Source of the DNA: Methylobacterium sp. 10
GTDB taxonomy: Bacteria; Pseudomonadota; Alphaproteobacteria; Rhizobiales; Beijerinckiaceae
Assembly: GCF_000519085.1 (NCBI RefSeq)
Contig: NZ_KI912577.1
Span: 1,803,331-1,867,330, forward strand
Direction: 5' to 3'
DNA length: 64,000 nt
Below, piece after piece: positions 9,597 through 18,855 of this stretch. The notes under the pieces are model-generated. The model did no database searches and was not told the origin of the DNA. It saw only the letters and a program-made list of their open reading frames with translations. A program made the position numbers and the translations under genes. Each line of letters opens with the position of its first letter. Positions within the stretch are counted from its first letter, which is position 1.

Positions 9597-9613
9597 TATA
9601 GTTTTGAACTATA
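9597..9613. promoter_or_regulatory. Perfect AT-rich palindrome before the iron-binding-protein gene
   Basis: TATAGTT, a 3-base spacer, then AACTATA (arms 9597-9603 and 9607-9613). It stands out as AT-rich in a GC-rich setting and lies about 70 bases upstream of fbpA. Position and symmetry suggest the operator of a dimeric, probably iron-responsive, repressor (Fur/Irr class). It does not match a consensus that I can quote with confidence. Confidence 0.45.
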
Positions 9614-9684
9614 ATAAACTGAGGACATAAGTCTTGCTTTTCCCGTGAAGATGCGGCCCAGAACCGGTCATTGAGGGAAGAGGG

Positions 9685-10713
9685 ATGGACGTCATGGTTG
9701 GTTGGGTCTCGAAATGTCTGGTCGGCGGTGCGACGGCCTTCGCCTGGATCGCCGGAGCGACGGCTGCCGAGGTCAACATCTACACCACTCGTGAACCCGG
9801 CCTGATCAAGCCCCTGCTCGATGCCTACACCGCCAAGAGCGGCGTCACCGTCAATACCGTCTTCGTGGAGAAGGGCCTCGCCGAGCGCGTGGCCTCCGAG
9901 GGCGAGCGGTCGAAGGCCGACGTGCTCATGACCGTGGATATCGGCAACCTCATCGAACTGGTGGATCGCGGCCTCGCGCAGCCGGTGCGTACGGAGACCC
10001 TGGAAGCCGCCGTCCCGTCGCCCCTGCGCGATGCCGGCGGCCTGTGGTACGCCCTCTCCATGCGCGCCCGCGTCGCGTATGCCGATAAGGACCTCGCGGA
10101 GAAGGCCCTGACCTACGAGGACCTCGTCGACCCGAAATGGAAGGGCAAGCTCTGCCTGCGCGCCGGCCAGCACCCCTACAACACGGCGCTTATCGCCCAT
10201 TACATCGTCAAGCACGGGCCGGAGAAGGCGAAGGACTGGCTGACGGGCGTAAAGGCCAACCTCGCGCGCAAGCCGGCCGGCGGCGACCGCGACGTCGCCC
10301 GCGATATCTTAGCTGGAACCTGCACCGTCGGGCTCGGCAACTCGTACTATGTCGGGCTGATGCGCTCGGGCAAGGGTGGCCCGGACCAGCAGAAATGGGG
10401 CGACGGGATCAAGGTCGTGCTACCGATCTTCACCAGCGGCGGCACCCATGTGAACGTCTCCGGTGCCGTAGTCGCCAAAAGCGCGCCGAACCGTGACGAG
10501 GCGGTCAAGCTTCTCGAATACCTCGTCTCCGACGAAGGCCAGGGCCTCTATGCGAAGGCCAATTTCGAGTACCCGGTGAAGGCGGGCGCGCCGATCGATC
10601 CCCGGCTTACGGCACTGGGCCCGTTGACCATCGATACCGTGCCCCTGGTCGAGATCGCCCGAAACCGCAAGGCGGCGAGCCTGCTGGTTGATACGGTGGG
10701 CTTCGACAACTGA
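9685..10713 (+). CDS. fbpA: Periplasmic iron(III)-binding protein (FbpA/FutA type)
   Basis: 342 residues. Residues 1 to about 28 form a signal peptide (hydrophobic core, cleavage near AGATAA/EV). The mature protein starts VNIYTTREPGLIKPLLDAY, typical of ferric-binding proteins. It carries the tyrosine pair in NSYYVGLM (Y221-Y222) that ligates Fe(III) in this family. The protein delivers iron to the FbpB permease. The start follows a strong GAGGGAAGAGGG. It lies between the ATPase and permease genes, and the palindrome in its promoter region suggests iron control. Confidence 0.92.
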   Translation: MDVMVGWVSKCLVGGATAFAWIAGATAAEVNIYTTREPGLIKPLLDAYTAKSGVTVNTVFVEKGLAERVASEGERSKADVLMTVDIGNLIELVDRGLAQPVRTETLEAAVPSPLRDAGGLWYALSMRARVAYADKDLAEKALTYEDLVDPKWKGKLCLRAGQHPYNTALIAHYIVKHGPEKAKDWLTGVKANLARKPAGGDRDVARDILAGTCTVGLGNSYYVGLMRSGKGGPDQQKWGDGIKVVLPIFTSGGTHVNVSGAVVAKSAPNRDEAVKLLEYLVSDEGQGLYAKANFEYPVKAGAPIDPRLTALGPLTIDTVPLVEIARNRKAASLLVDTVGFDN

Positions 10714-10724
10714 AGCCCCGGCCG

Positions 10725-12446
10725 ATGTCGGCCGCCGTCGAACTGGCCCGATCGCAGGCCTCGATCGGTTCCGATGCCGCTCCGAGGGCGGCGCAGCGTT
10801 TGCGCGCCGGGCCTATCGCCTGGGCGGCGGGAGCCCTGGCCTTGGCGGCCTTGATCCTCAGCCCGGTGGTGTCCCTGGCGCTGACGGCGGCGGGTGGGTC
10901 GAGCGAGGTCTGGCCGCATCTCCTGGCGCATGTCCTGCCTCAGGCGACGATCACCACGGCACTGCTCCTCGGCGGCGTCGGCCTCCTCGTCGTCATGCTC
11001 GGGGTCGGCTCGGCGTGGCTCGTCGCGGCCTACGAGTTCCGGGGGCGCGGCCTCTTGGAAATCGGGCTGCTGCTGCCCCTGGCGGTGCCGACCTATATCG
11101 TCGCCTTCGCCTATCTCGACCTGCTTCACCCCATCGGCCCGGTCCAGAGTACTCTGCGCGAGCTTCTCGGCGTCGCGCGGCCGAAGGATCTGCTGCTTCC
11201 GGAGATACGTTCCCTGCCGGGCTGCATCCTGCTCCTCGGCTTCGTGCTCTACCCGTATGTCTATCTGCCGACGCGGGCACTGTTCCTGATGCAGGCGGGC
11301 ACGTTCATCGAGGCGGCGCGCATCCTGGGACGGTCGCCGACGGCGGTCTTCTTCAGGATCGCCTTGCCGCTGGCGCGTCCCGCCATCGCGCTCGGCACCA
11401 GCCTTGCCCTCATGGAGACGCTCAACGACATCGGCGCCGCCGAATTTCTCGGCGTGAGGACACTCACGGTGCAGGTCTACGCCACCTGGATCAACCGGTC
11501 CGATCTGCCCGGCGCCGCACAGATCGCCCTGGTGATGCTGGCGATGGTGCTCCTGCTGCTCGCGGCCGAGCGCTGGGGGCGGCGCGGGCGCGGCTATGCT
11601 GGCACGGGCCAGCGCCAGCGCGACATGGCTCGCCATCGTCTGTCCGGTGCGCCGGCCTCGGCCGCCTTGTGTCTCGGCATCCTCCCCATCGCCATCGGCT
11701 TCCTGATCCCGGCGGCCTATCTCGCCCATTCCGCCTCTGCCCGCGTCACCCGGCTCGGATTTCCCCGGGGCGTCATCGCCGAGGCGGGCAACACCCTGCT
11801 CTATGCCAGCCTCGCCACCCTGCTCGCGGCCGCCTGCGGATTCCTCGTCGCCGCCGGCCCCCGGCTCGTCGCCAGGCGCTTCGGGCAGGGGCTGATCCGC
11901 ATCGCCGCCCTCGGCTACGCGCTCCCCGGGGCGATCCTGGCGATCGGGCTCCTCGGCCCGCTGGCCCTCGCCGATGCCTCCCTGTCCCGCATCACGACGG
12001 CACTCTTCGGCGTCGCCCCGGCGATCATCGGAGTCGGCGCGGGCGGCGCCCTCGTCATCGCCTATCTCGTGCGCTTCCTCGCGGTCGGTGTCGGAGCCTG
12101 CGAGGCGGGCTTGGCAAAGGTGCCGGGCTCCCTCGGAGAAGCCGGGCTCATGCTCGGCCGTGGCCCCGTCGGCACGCTGATGCGCGTACACCTGCCGATG
12201 ACATGGCCGGCTCTGCTCAGCGGCGCGCTCCTCGTATTCGTCGATTGCGTCAAGGAACTGCCGGCGACTCTGCTCCTGCGCCCGCTCAACGTGGAGACCC
12301 TGGCGACCCACCTCTACGGGGAGGCCGTGCGCGGCACCTACGAGGACGGCGCGGTGGCCGCCCTGCTCATCGTCGTCGTCGGCCTGATCCCGGTGGCGCT
12401 GCTCCTGCGCCTCGGCCCGGCGGAGCGCGGCCCGAGGGGCGGATAA
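10725..12446 (+). CDS. fbpB: Iron(III) ABC transporter permease, fused two-domain (FbpB type)
   Basis: 573 residues with about 12 predicted membrane segments in two homologous halves, as usual for FbpB/ThiP-like permeases. Each half carries an EAA-type ATPase contact loop: EAARILGRSPTAVFFRIALP in the first half and GEAGLMLGRGPVGTLMRVHLP in the second. Together with fbpC and fbpA it forms a complete ferric-iron importer. It begins 11 bases after fbpA, so the two are almost certainly co-transcribed. The central cytoplasmic linker between the halves is arginine-rich. Confidence 0.9.
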   Translation: MSAAVELARSQASIGSDAAPRAAQRLRAGPIAWAAGALALAALILSPVVSLALTAAGGSSEVWPHLLAHVLPQATITTALLLGGVGLLVVMLGVGSAWLVAAYEFRGRGLLEIGLLLPLAVPTYIVAFAYLDLLHPIGPVQSTLRELLGVARPKDLLLPEIRSLPGCILLLGFVLYPYVYLPTRALFLMQAGTFIEAARILGRSPTAVFFRIALPLARPAIALGTSLALMETLNDIGAAEFLGVRTLTVQVYATWINRSDLPGAAQIALVMLAMVLLLLAAERWGRRGRGYAGTGQRQRDMARHRLSGAPASAALCLGILPIAIGFLIPAAYLAHSASARVTRLGFPRGVIAEAGNTLLYASLATLLAAACGFLVAAGPRLVARRFGQGLIRIAALGYALPGAILAIGLLGPLALADASLSRITTALFGVAPAIIGVGAGGALVIAYLVRFLAVGVGACEAGLAKVPGSLGEAGLMLGRGPVGTLMRVHLPMTWPALLSGALLVFVDCVKELPATLLLRPLNVETLATHLYGEAVRGTYEDGAVAALLIVVVGLIPVALLLRLGPAERGPRGG

Positions 12447-12562
12447 CCTCCCGCTCTGCATCCTGTCGAGCGCGGCGTCAGGACCGGGTCCGGTGGCCGA
12501 GCGGCCGAACCTCGCGGGATGCCGACTCGGCAAGTCGCCGAGGGCCGAGGCAACAGAGGCCC

Positions 12563-12591
12563 TTGACGGGTGCGTGGGCCTCGCCCTAGAA
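12563..12591 (+). promoter_or_regulatory. Probable sigma-70 promoter of tRNA-Val
   Basis: TTGACG (12563-12568), a 17-base spacer, then CTAGAA (12586-12591). This is close to the alphaproteobacterial housekeeping consensus and ends 12 bases before the tRNA. The upstream part of the gap (12447-12560) has GC-rich short inverted repeats but no recognisable gene. Confidence 0.5.
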
Positions 12592-12603
12592 GGCCCTCGG
12601 TCC

Positions 12604-12678
12604 GGGTGCGTAGCTCAGCGGGAGAGCATTCGCTTCACACGCGAAGGGTCACAGGTTCGATCCCTGTCGCGCCCACCA
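12604..12678 (+). tRNA. tRNA-Val (anticodon CAC)
   Basis: The full cloverleaf can be drawn. The acceptor stem GGGTGCG pairs with CGCGCCC (one T-G wobble), the D arm is GCTC...GAGC, the anticodon stem TTCGC/GCGAA holds loop TTCACAC (anticodon CAC, reads GTG), and the T arm is ACAGG-TTCGATC-CCTGT. The 3' CCA is encoded. GTG is a heavily used valine codon in this GC-rich genome. Confidence 0.97.
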
Positions 12679-12684
12679 TTCCCC

Positions 12685-13374
12685 TCAGGCCACGGCAGAA
12701 GCCGGCACGAGGGCATCGACCGCCCCCATCAACTCATCGAAATGCTGGATCACCCGCGTGGGGCCTAGCTGCTCCACCGGCAGGTCGGTGTAGCCGAACG
12801 GCACCGCGATGACCGGAATCCCCGCCGCCTTCGCCGCATCGATATCGGCGCGGGAATCTCCCACCATCACGGCACGCAAAACATCGCCCTTCGCCTGCTC
12901 GACGGTGAGGGTGATATGGGCCGGGTTCGGCTTGTAGACCGGGAAGGTGTCGCGACCGCAGATGGCGGCGAAGCGTCCGGCGACGCCGAGCACCTCTAGC
13001 AGTTGTTTGGCGTGAGCCTCGACCTTGTTGGTGCAGACCGCGAGGAGGAAGCCACGCGCGCACAGGGCGTCGAGGGCCTCCTCGACGCCGGGGAACAGAT
13101 AGGAATGCTCGCTGAGATGCCGGCCGTAATGGTCGAGGAAATCGACGAAGAGCGTCTGCAGGCGGGCGTCGTCGATGGGCTCGCCCGCCGCCTCGAAGCC
13201 GCGCTGGATTAACGCTTTCGCTCCGGCGCCGATCATGTCACGCGCCCGGTCGAGGGGGAGAGTGGGCAGGCCCTCGCGGGCGAGGATCGCGTTGAGAGTC
13301 CCGACGAGGTCGCCCGCGGTCTCGGCGAGGGTTCCGTCGAGGTCGAACACGACGATGGGCGGCAGGCTTGGCAT
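12685..13374 (-). CDS. gph: Phosphoglycolate phosphatase, HAD superfamily
   Basis: 229 residues. Phosphoglycolate phosphatase removes the product of DNA 3'-end repair and of Rubisco oxygenation. HAD motif I is VVFDLDGTLAET, motif II is VCTNK, and motifs III/IV fall in YKPNPAHI and MVGDSRADIDAAKAAGIPVI. The helical cap between motifs I and II matches the Gph/PGP subgroup. The open frame continues about 100 codons upstream, but that part is of shadow type and the domain starts at MPSLPPIVVFD. Other HAD phosphatases have the same layout, so substrate identity is likely but not proven. It is convergent with the tRNA. Confidence 0.85.
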   Translation of the reverse strand: MPSLPPIVVFDLDGTLAETAGDLVGTLNAILAREGLPTLPLDRARDMIGAGAKALIQRGFEAAGEPIDDARLQTLFVDFLDHYGRHLSEHSYLFPGVEEALDALCARGFLLAVCTNKVEAHAKQLLEVLGVAGRFAAICGRDTFPVYKPNPAHITLTVEQAKGDVLRAVMVGDSRADIDAAKAAGIPVIAVPFGYTDLPVEQLGPTRVIQHFDELMGAVDALVPASAVA

Positions 13375-13652
13375 GAGGACTCGCAAGGTTCGTTGAATGG
13401 CGACGGGTGATCCCGGGCTGGATGACGGTGTCACGGCGGGCTGGGAGGTGGACGCTGCGTACCGGGAAAAAATCTGATGCGTACGCAAGAGCTTAACCAA
13501 CCGATCGGGCTTCTCTCCGTGCCATGATGCTGTAGAATCCGGCCATGATGCGATCAAGGCCGCCGCGAGCGGGTCACGGTTGCGCCTCAAGGCCGCTATA
13601 GGGGAGCGGCCACGAGAGTTCCCTTGCGAGTTTCCCCTGTCTGCATCAGGAC

Positions 13653-14207
13653 ATGAAGGCGACCATGCGTTCGACACCGCCGACCGACCGTGCGTTCATA
13701 TCCACCGTTCCCGCCGCATCCGCCCGTTCGGGAAGAGCCAGGGGATGCCGGGCCGGGATCGCGCTGGCGCTCCTCGCCTGCACGACCGGGGCCGCCGGCG
13801 CCGCCTCCTTCGAGTTCGTCCCCGCGCCGCAGATCGACCTCAACCGGGTCTACCGCGTCGACAAGGTCACGGGTGAGGTCACCTCTTGCCAGTACGGCCT
13901 GCGCGAAGGCGCGGTGGGCAGCGTAGGCCTCACCGTCTGCTACGGCTCCGGCGAGGGCGCCAGCGCCCAGGCCCCGTCCGAATACGGCCTCGTCGCCTCG
14001 CGCCACACCCGCGAGGCCGGGGTGTTCCGCGTGAACTACCGCACCGGCGAGATGAGCATTTGCTACGTCCAGCTCCAGAAGGAAGCGGTGGTGTGCACCG
14101 CCCAGGCGAACCCTGCCGCCAGCGGTCCCGAGGAAGCCGTGGCCACCGGACAGGCCCCAGGCCGTGCGGGGCCGAGTGCCACTCCGCCCCAGAACACCCG
14201 CCCTTGA
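13653..14207 (+). CDS. Exported protein of unknown function
   Basis: 184 residues. A basic N-terminus and a hydrophobic stretch ([19 protein letters not shown], about 36-54) suggest a signal peptide, possibly after a start at the second ATG (13665). The mature part has two similar blocks with paired features: [17 protein letters not shown] and [17 protein letters not shown], each with the pattern hydrophobic-RV-x-x-x-TGE-x-x-x-C. It looks like two copies of a short beta-hairpin unit with conserved cysteines. The C-terminus is low complexity. No family was recognised. AGGA precedes the start. Confidence 0.6.
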   Translation: MKATMRSTPPTDRAFISTVPAASARSGRARGCRAGIALALLACTTGAAGAASFEFVPAPQIDLNRVYRVDKVTGEVTSCQYGLREGAVGSVGLTVCYGSGEGASAQAPSEYGLVASRHTREAGVFRVNYRTGEMSICYVQLQKEAVVCTAQANPAASGPEEAVATGQAPGRAGPSATPPQNTRP

Positions 14208-14355
14208 GGGCGATCGGTGCGGATGTTCGGCAACAGTCGCGTTGGACGGCGTTGCCAGCCGTGCTAGGGCCACCGGACTTTCAGCGGCCCAGCCCGTAGC
14301 CCGAGAGCCCGCCCATGCATCTCGCCCCCTCCCTCCCGATGAACGGGGCCTCCTC

Positions 14356-15066
14356 GTGAGCGGTCCCGACCTGCGTCGCGCCGCCGCCGCCCGTGCCCTT
14401 GATCTCGTCGAGGATGGGATGCGGCTCGGTATCGGAACCGGCAGCACCGCCAACGTGTTCGTGGAGCTTCTCGGTGCGCGGGTGCGCGACGGACTCAAGG
14501 TCACGGGCGTCCCGACCTCAGAGGCGACGCGCATCGCCGCCGAGGGCGCCGGCATTCCCCTGGCCAGTCTCGAAGATCTTCCCGAACTCGACCTGACCAT
14601 CGACGGCGCCGACGAGATCGACGCACGGATGCGTCTGGTGAAGGGCGGCGGCGGCGCTCTCCTTCGCGAGAAGATCGTGGCCTTCGCCAGTCGTCGTATG
14701 GTGGTGATCGCTGACGCGGCGAAATCCGTGACGACCCTCGGCGCGTTTCCGCTGCCGGTGGAGGTCAACCCGTTCGGCCTCGGCGCTACCCGCATCGCCG
14801 TGAGCCGGGCCATGGAGAGCGCCGGCTGCGCGGGCGACCTCGTCCTGCGTGCCGGCCCCGGCGGTACCCCCTTCGTGACCGATGGCGGCCATCTCATCCT
14901 CGACGCGCACCTGAAGGCGATCGCCGATCCGGAACGCCTGTCCGCCGCACTCTGGGCGGTGCCCGGCGTGGTCGAGCATGGTCTGTTCCTCGGCCTCGCC
15001 ACCGGCGCGGTCCTGGCGGAAGCCCGTGACGGGCAGGCGCACGTCACCTGTCTCGGCGCAGTCTGA
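14356..15066 (+). CDS. rpiA: Ribose-5-phosphate isomerase A
   Basis: 236 residues, typical for RpiA, the enzyme interconverting ribose-5-phosphate and ribulose-5-phosphate in the pentose phosphate pathway. Conserved blocks are [31 protein letters not shown] with the catalytic aspartates, and [14 protein letters not shown] with the catalytic lysine and glutamate. The GTG at 14356 is chosen because the protein then begins just before the conserved RRAAAARAL helix; the open frame runs further upstream through unconserved sequence. It may follow the exported-protein gene in one transcript. Confidence 0.92.
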   Translation: MSGPDLRRAAAARALDLVEDGMRLGIGTGSTANVFVELLGARVRDGLKVTGVPTSEATRIAAEGAGIPLASLEDLPELDLTIDGADEIDARMRLVKGGGGALLREKIVAFASRRMVVIADAAKSVTTLGAFPLPVEVNPFGLGATRIAVSRAMESAGCAGDLVLRAGPGGTPFVTDGGHLILDAHLKAIADPERLSAALWAVPGVVEHGLFLGLATGAVLAEARDGQAHVTCLGAV

Positions 15067-15122
15067 CGCGCCTCTACCCTCCTTCGATATCCTGATCGAC
15101 ACGCCTTTCCGGAGCGTTCGCC

Positions 15123-15716
15123 ATGTCCCGCCGCCGCCTCTCTACCGTCCTGACCGCTTCCGTCCTCGCCGGAATCCTCTTGGTCTTGGCGCCGACCGCC
15201 GGCCAGGCGCAGGTGCAGAAGCCAGCCGCGCCGGCCAAGCCCGGTGCCAAACCCGCCGCGCCGGCTCCCTTGACGCCCGCCGCCCAGCAGCCGACCTTCA
15301 CCCCTAACCATCTGGCGCTGGCGCGGGAAGTCACTCTCAGCTCTGGCATCGCCCGCTCGTTCGATTCGATTCTTCCGGCCTTCGGTCAGCAGATCAAGCA
15401 GGCCGCCATTACCCGCCCGGACCTGACAAAGGATCTCGATGAGGTTCTCATCTCCCTGGCGCCGGAGATGGAACTGCAGAAGCAGATGATGATCGAGACG
15501 GCGGCCAAGATTTACGCGAGCCGCCTGTCCGAGGCTGAGCTCACCGAGATCGTCGCTTTCTTCCATTCGGCGGCGGGCAAGCGCTACGTCGAGACTCAGC
15601 CCCAGGTGCTCGACGAGATCGTCCAGGCCATGCAGAACTGGACCCAAGGGGTGTCCGAATACATGATGGTCCGCGTACGTGCCGAGATGGGCAAGCGCGG
15701 CCACGAGCTCCAGTAG
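15123..15716 (+). CDS. Exported DUF2059 domain protein
   Basis: 197 residues. Signal peptide 1-30 (cleavage near GQA/QVQ), then a Pro/Ala/Lys linker to about residue 60, then a DUF2059 domain of about 120 residues. This shows the typical pattern YASRLSEAELTEIVAFFHSAAGKRYVE followed by a helical end. DUF2059 proteins are periplasmic in many proteobacteria and have no established function. It lies 56 bases after rpiA on the same strand, so they may share a transcript. Confidence 0.82.
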   Translation: MSRRRLSTVLTASVLAGILLVLAPTAGQAQVQKPAAPAKPGAKPAAPAPLTPAAQQPTFTPNHLALAREVTLSSGIARSFDSILPAFGQQIKQAAITRPDLTKDLDEVLISLAPEMELQKQMMIETAAKIYASRLSEAELTEIVAFFHSAAGKRYVETQPQVLDEIVQAMQNWTQGVSEYMMVRVRAEMGKRGHELQ

Positions 15717-15738
15717 CCGCACGGCCCGACCCTCTACA

Positions 15739-17022
15739 ATGTCAGGTCTTCCTCCTCGATCGGAGACGGTCGCGTGTCTGCGCACCGCCGGCGCCGTTAC
15801 GCTCGCCATCCTTCCGGTGGCGATGGCGCTCGCCAATCGGTCGAGCCCGACCGTCATCGGCCTTGCCGCGTTGTTTTTCCTCGTCGCGGGGCTGATCGAG
15901 GATGCTCGCGCTACGATGCGGTTCGTGCTGAGGCCGCTCGTCACGCCGATCGGCCTTGCCGCCCTCGGCTTCGCCGTCTGGTCGCTGGTGAGCATCGCCT
16001 GGAGCCCAGCGCAGGATCTGTCCTGGCGCAACATCCAGGAATTCCTGCCGACCGTCGCGGGGGCCTATCTCCTCGCTCGCCTCGCGCCCGGGAACATGCC
16101 TCCCTTCACGCCCCGGCTCGCCGCCTGGTCTATTGCGCTCGCCGGCCTCTACATCGTCGTGGCCCTCGCCACCCATCTTCCCCTGCATCGGGCGATGGGC
16201 TCGCGGGTGGCGCTGTTCGTCTTCAACCGTCCCGCCTTGACGATCCTGCCCATCATGGGCCCTCTGGCCTATCTCCTTTACCGGCGCGGGCATGGCATCG
16301 CGGCGCTTCTCGTTCTCGTGATCAGTACCGGGGCGATCCTGCGATCGATCAGCGGCGCCGCCGCCATGGGGCTCGCAGCCGGGGCTGTCACGTCCCTCGT
16401 CGCCTCCCTGACCCCGCGCCGGGTCGGGCTCGCCATTGTGGGGGCAGTGCTGGCCCTCTCTCTCATCCTCGCGCCGGTGGAGGGGGATATCCTCCAGAAG
16501 GTCATGCCCGACGCTGTTCACGAACGGCTGGTGCAGAGCAGTTCGCGGGCACGGGTGGCCATCGCCCGCAGTTTCGGCGCGGCCGTGGCCCTCGATCCCT
16601 GGAGCGGGGCCGGATTCGGGACCTCGGCGCGGTTTATCGAGACGCCCGTCGCTGCACGGATCGAGCCGGGCCTGCGGCCGATGCTTGCGGTGGGCCACCC
16701 GCACAACATCTTTCTACAGATCTGGGCCGAGCTCGGCATCGTTGGTGCCGGCCTTGCCAGCGCGATCCTGATGATGATGCTGGCGCTCATCGCTCGCATG
16801 CCGCGCGGGGAAGGCGTGGTCGCCTTGAGCCTCGTGGGCTCCTGCTCGGCGGTGGCCTTCGTGGAGCACGGCGCCTGGCAGGGGTGGTGGATCGCGGTCC
16901 TCGGCGCTGCCGTCGCCTGGGTGCGCGAGGCTGGGATGGAACCCAGCCGCTGCGCCCCGTCAGTCCTGTGTCAGGCCGCTTCGGCTTCGACCCGGTTACG
17001 ACCGGAAGACTTGGCGCGGTAG
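15739..17022 (+). CDS. O-antigen-ligase-like (Wzy_C) membrane protein, copy 1
   Basis: 427 residues with about 10-12 predicted membrane helices and one large periplasmic loop, the layout of O-antigen ligase (WaaL)/Wzy_C proteins that join or polymerise surface glycans. The Wzy_C signature lies near GHPHNIFLQIWAELGIVGAGLAS, where HPHN is the conserved histidine region. The ATG at 15739 fits the first helix. No glycosyltransferases are nearby, so its glycan is unknown. The last 52 bases overlap the 3' end of the convergent pleD gene. A second protein of the same type lies at 38115-39386. Confidence 0.75.
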   Translation: MSGLPPRSETVACLRTAGAVTLAILPVAMALANRSSPTVIGLAALFFLVAGLIEDARATMRFVLRPLVTPIGLAALGFAVWSLVSIAWSPAQDLSWRNIQEFLPTVAGAYLLARLAPGNMPPFTPRLAAWSIALAGLYIVVALATHLPLHRAMGSRVALFVFNRPALTILPIMGPLAYLLYRRGHGIAALLVLVISTGAILRSISGAAAMGLAAGAVTSLVASLTPRRVGLAIVGAVLALSLILAPVEGDILQKVMPDAVHERLVQSSSRARVAIARSFGAAVALDPWSGAGFGTSARFIETPVAARIEPGLRPMLAVGHPHNIFLQIWAELGIVGAGLASAILMMMLALIARMPRGEGVVALSLVGSCSAVAFVEHGAWQGWWIAVLGAAVAWVREAGMEPSRCAPSVLCQAASASTRLRPEDLAR

Positions 17023-18344
17023 AGGGCGAGGTCGGCACGCTTGAGCATGTCGGCGGGTCCCTTGTCCTCGGCATGGCGGCAAGCCACTCCGATGGACACG
17101 GTGACGTGGATCTCCCGTGTCTCCTGGTCGATCAGGAACGGGACGGCCTCGATGCGCTCCCGAATACGCTCCGCGATGACATGGGCCGCCTCCGGCTCCG
17201 CATCGGGCAGGATGATGACGACCTCTTCGCCACCATAGCGGGCGACGATGTCGACGCCGCGTGTATGAAGGCGGATGCGGCCGGCGAAGGCACGGAGCAC
17301 CTCGTCGCCTGCCTCGTGACCGTAGGTGTCGTTGATCGACTTGAACCGGTCGATATCGAGCATCAGCATCGAGACGGCTCGATGGCGCAGGGCGGCGTCG
17401 TCGAACAGGACGGCGAGATGGCTGTCGAGGTAGCGCCGATTGTGGAGCCCGGTGAGCCCGTCGGTGACGGCCATCTCCATTGAGGCCTGGACGGCGTCGC
17501 GCAGGGTGTCCGAGAAACGGCTTCGCCGCACCTGGGTGCGCACCCGGGCCACGAGTTCGTTCCGGTCCACAGGGCGCATGAGATAGTCGTGCACGCCGAA
17601 TTCGAGGCCGCGGATCACCCGTGCCTTGTCGTTCTCCTCCGCGATCATCATCACCGGCATGGTGCGGGTACGGTCGAGGGACAGGACCTGGCTGCAGAGA
17701 CGCAGTCCGTCGAACCCCTGGAGATCGAGGCTGACGAGGGTCAGTTCGAAATCCCCCTCGGTGGCCAGCACCAGCGCGTCGTGCGGGTCCGCCACGACCG
17801 TGACCCGATGGTGCTGATTCAGGGCCGCGGAAAGCCGCTCGGCCGAATTCTTCCGGTCCTCCACCAGCAGGATCGACGCGTTCTGACCGTCCCCCGCGGC
17901 GGCGAGGGCCAAGGGATCGCCGATACCGAACTCCCGCGAGGCCAGCGCCCTGTCGCGAAGCTCATCAGTGACCGCCTTCAGCCGGACAAGGTTGCGCACC
18001 CGCGCGAACAGGGCGGTGTCGTCGATCGGTTTCGTCAGGAAGTCGTCGGCCCCCGCGTCGAGCCCCCGCAACCGATCCGATGGCTGATCGAGGGCCGTCA
18101 CCATCACGACAGGGAGATGGGCGGTGGTGGGATTGCGCTTGAGGCGACGGCACACCTCGAATCCGTCCATCCCGGGCATCATTACGTCGAGGAGGACGAG
18201 GTCGCACAGGCCCTTCTCGCAGATCGAGATGGCATCCGGCCCGTTCATGGCCGCCAGAACGTCGAAATACTCGAGGGACAGCTTCGTCTCGAGCAGCTTC
18301 ACGTTCGGAAAGAGATCATCGACGATCAGGATGCGGGCCGACAT
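16971..18344 (-). CDS. pleD: Response regulator PleD, diguanylate cyclase
   Basis: 457 residues, REC-REC-GGDEF order as in Caulobacter PleD. The first REC has its phospho-acceptor in LLDVMMPGMDG (D53); the second is adaptor-like (around LVSLDLQG). The GGDEF domain has an active GGEEV signature (371-375) and an intact inhibitory I-site RGVD (362-365), so it should make c-di-GMP with product inhibition. In Caulobacter, PleD is phosphorylated by DivJ and dephosphorylated by PleC to drive the swarmer-to-stalked transition. It lies 57 bases downstream of divK on the same strand, the usual arrangement. Confidence 0.95.
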   Translation of the reverse strand: MSARILIVDDLFPNVKLLETKLSLEYFDVLAAMNGPDAISICEKGLCDLVLLDVMMPGMDGFEVCRRLKRNPTTAHLPVVMVTALDQPSDRLRGLDAGADDFLTKPIDDTALFARVRNLVRLKAVTDELRDRALASREFGIGDPLALAAAGDGQNASILLVEDRKNSAERLSAALNQHHRVTVVADPHDALVLATEGDFELTLVSLDLQGFDGLRLCSQVLSLDRTRTMPVMMIAEENDKARVIRGLEFGVHDYLMRPVDRNELVARVRTQVRRSRFSDTLRDAVQASMEMAVTDGLTGLHNRRYLDSHLAVLFDDAALRHRAVSMLMLDIDRFKSINDTYGHEAGDEVLRAFAGRIRLHTRGVDIVARYGGEEVVIILPDAEPEAAHVIAERIRERIEAVPFLIDQETREIHVTVSIGVACRHAEDKGPADMLKRADLALYRAKSSGRNRVEAEAA

Positions 18345-18401
18345 CGTTCCTCGCGGGTTCTGACGGGTTCGATGGATCGACCCTGTCGACGGTGGCCCTC
18401 A

Positions 18402-18779
18402 TCAACGGGCTCCGTCGCCGAGGTAGAGACGGACGGTGGCGAGAAACTTCGCCACGGAGATCGGTTTCGAGAGATAGGCTTCGCAGCCGCCTTCGCGGAT
18501 GCGCTCCTCGTCACCCTTCATGGCGAAGGCCGTGATGGCGATGACGGGGATATGCTTGAGGTCGTCGTCTTCCTTCAGCCATTTGGTGACTTCGAGGCCG
18601 GAGACCTCAGGAAGCTGGATGTCCATCAGGATCAAGTCGGGCCGGTGGGCGCGGGCGAGCTCGATCGCCTCGATTCCATTGGCGGTCTTGAGTGTTGCAT
18701 AGCCGTGCCCTTCCAACAGATCGTTGAAGAGCTTCATATTAAGTTCGTTGTCCTCGACGATGAGCACGGTCTTCGGCAT
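18402..18779 (-). CDS. divK: Single-domain response regulator DivK
   Basis: 125 residues, one REC domain only. The sequence is very close to Div[20 protein letters not shown], phospho-acceptor D53 in [12 protein letters not shown], threonine in [12 protein letters not shown] and lysine in YLSKPISV. DivK passes cell-polarity signals from the PleC/DivJ kinases to DivL and CckA, and so to CtrA. It is followed by pleD in an apparent operon. No CtrA box or GANTC is visible in the 76 bases before it. Confidence 0.95.
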   Translation of the reverse strand: MPKTVLIVEDNELNMKLFNDLLEGHGYATLKTANGIEAIELARAHRPDLILMDIQLPEVSGLEVTKWLKEDDDLKHIPVIAITAFAMKGDEERIREGGCEAYLSKPISVAKFLATVRLYLGDGAR

Positions 18780-18855
18780 GGCTCATTGTTCCCGGCAGGC
18801 TGGCGGCGCATTCTGGAAGGACCGGCGTCCCGCTCGATGAGAACCTAAGGGATAC

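Noticed and set aside
10548-12533. Minus-strand open frame opposite the iron permease
   Set aside because: Shadow of fbpB; the plus-strand protein has the expected membrane helices and EAA loops.
12485-12560. tRNA-like stretch (GTGGCCGAGCGG) before tRNA-Val
   Set aside because: It looks like the D-arm of a serine/leucine tRNA, but no anticodon arm, T arm or acceptor stem can be drawn.
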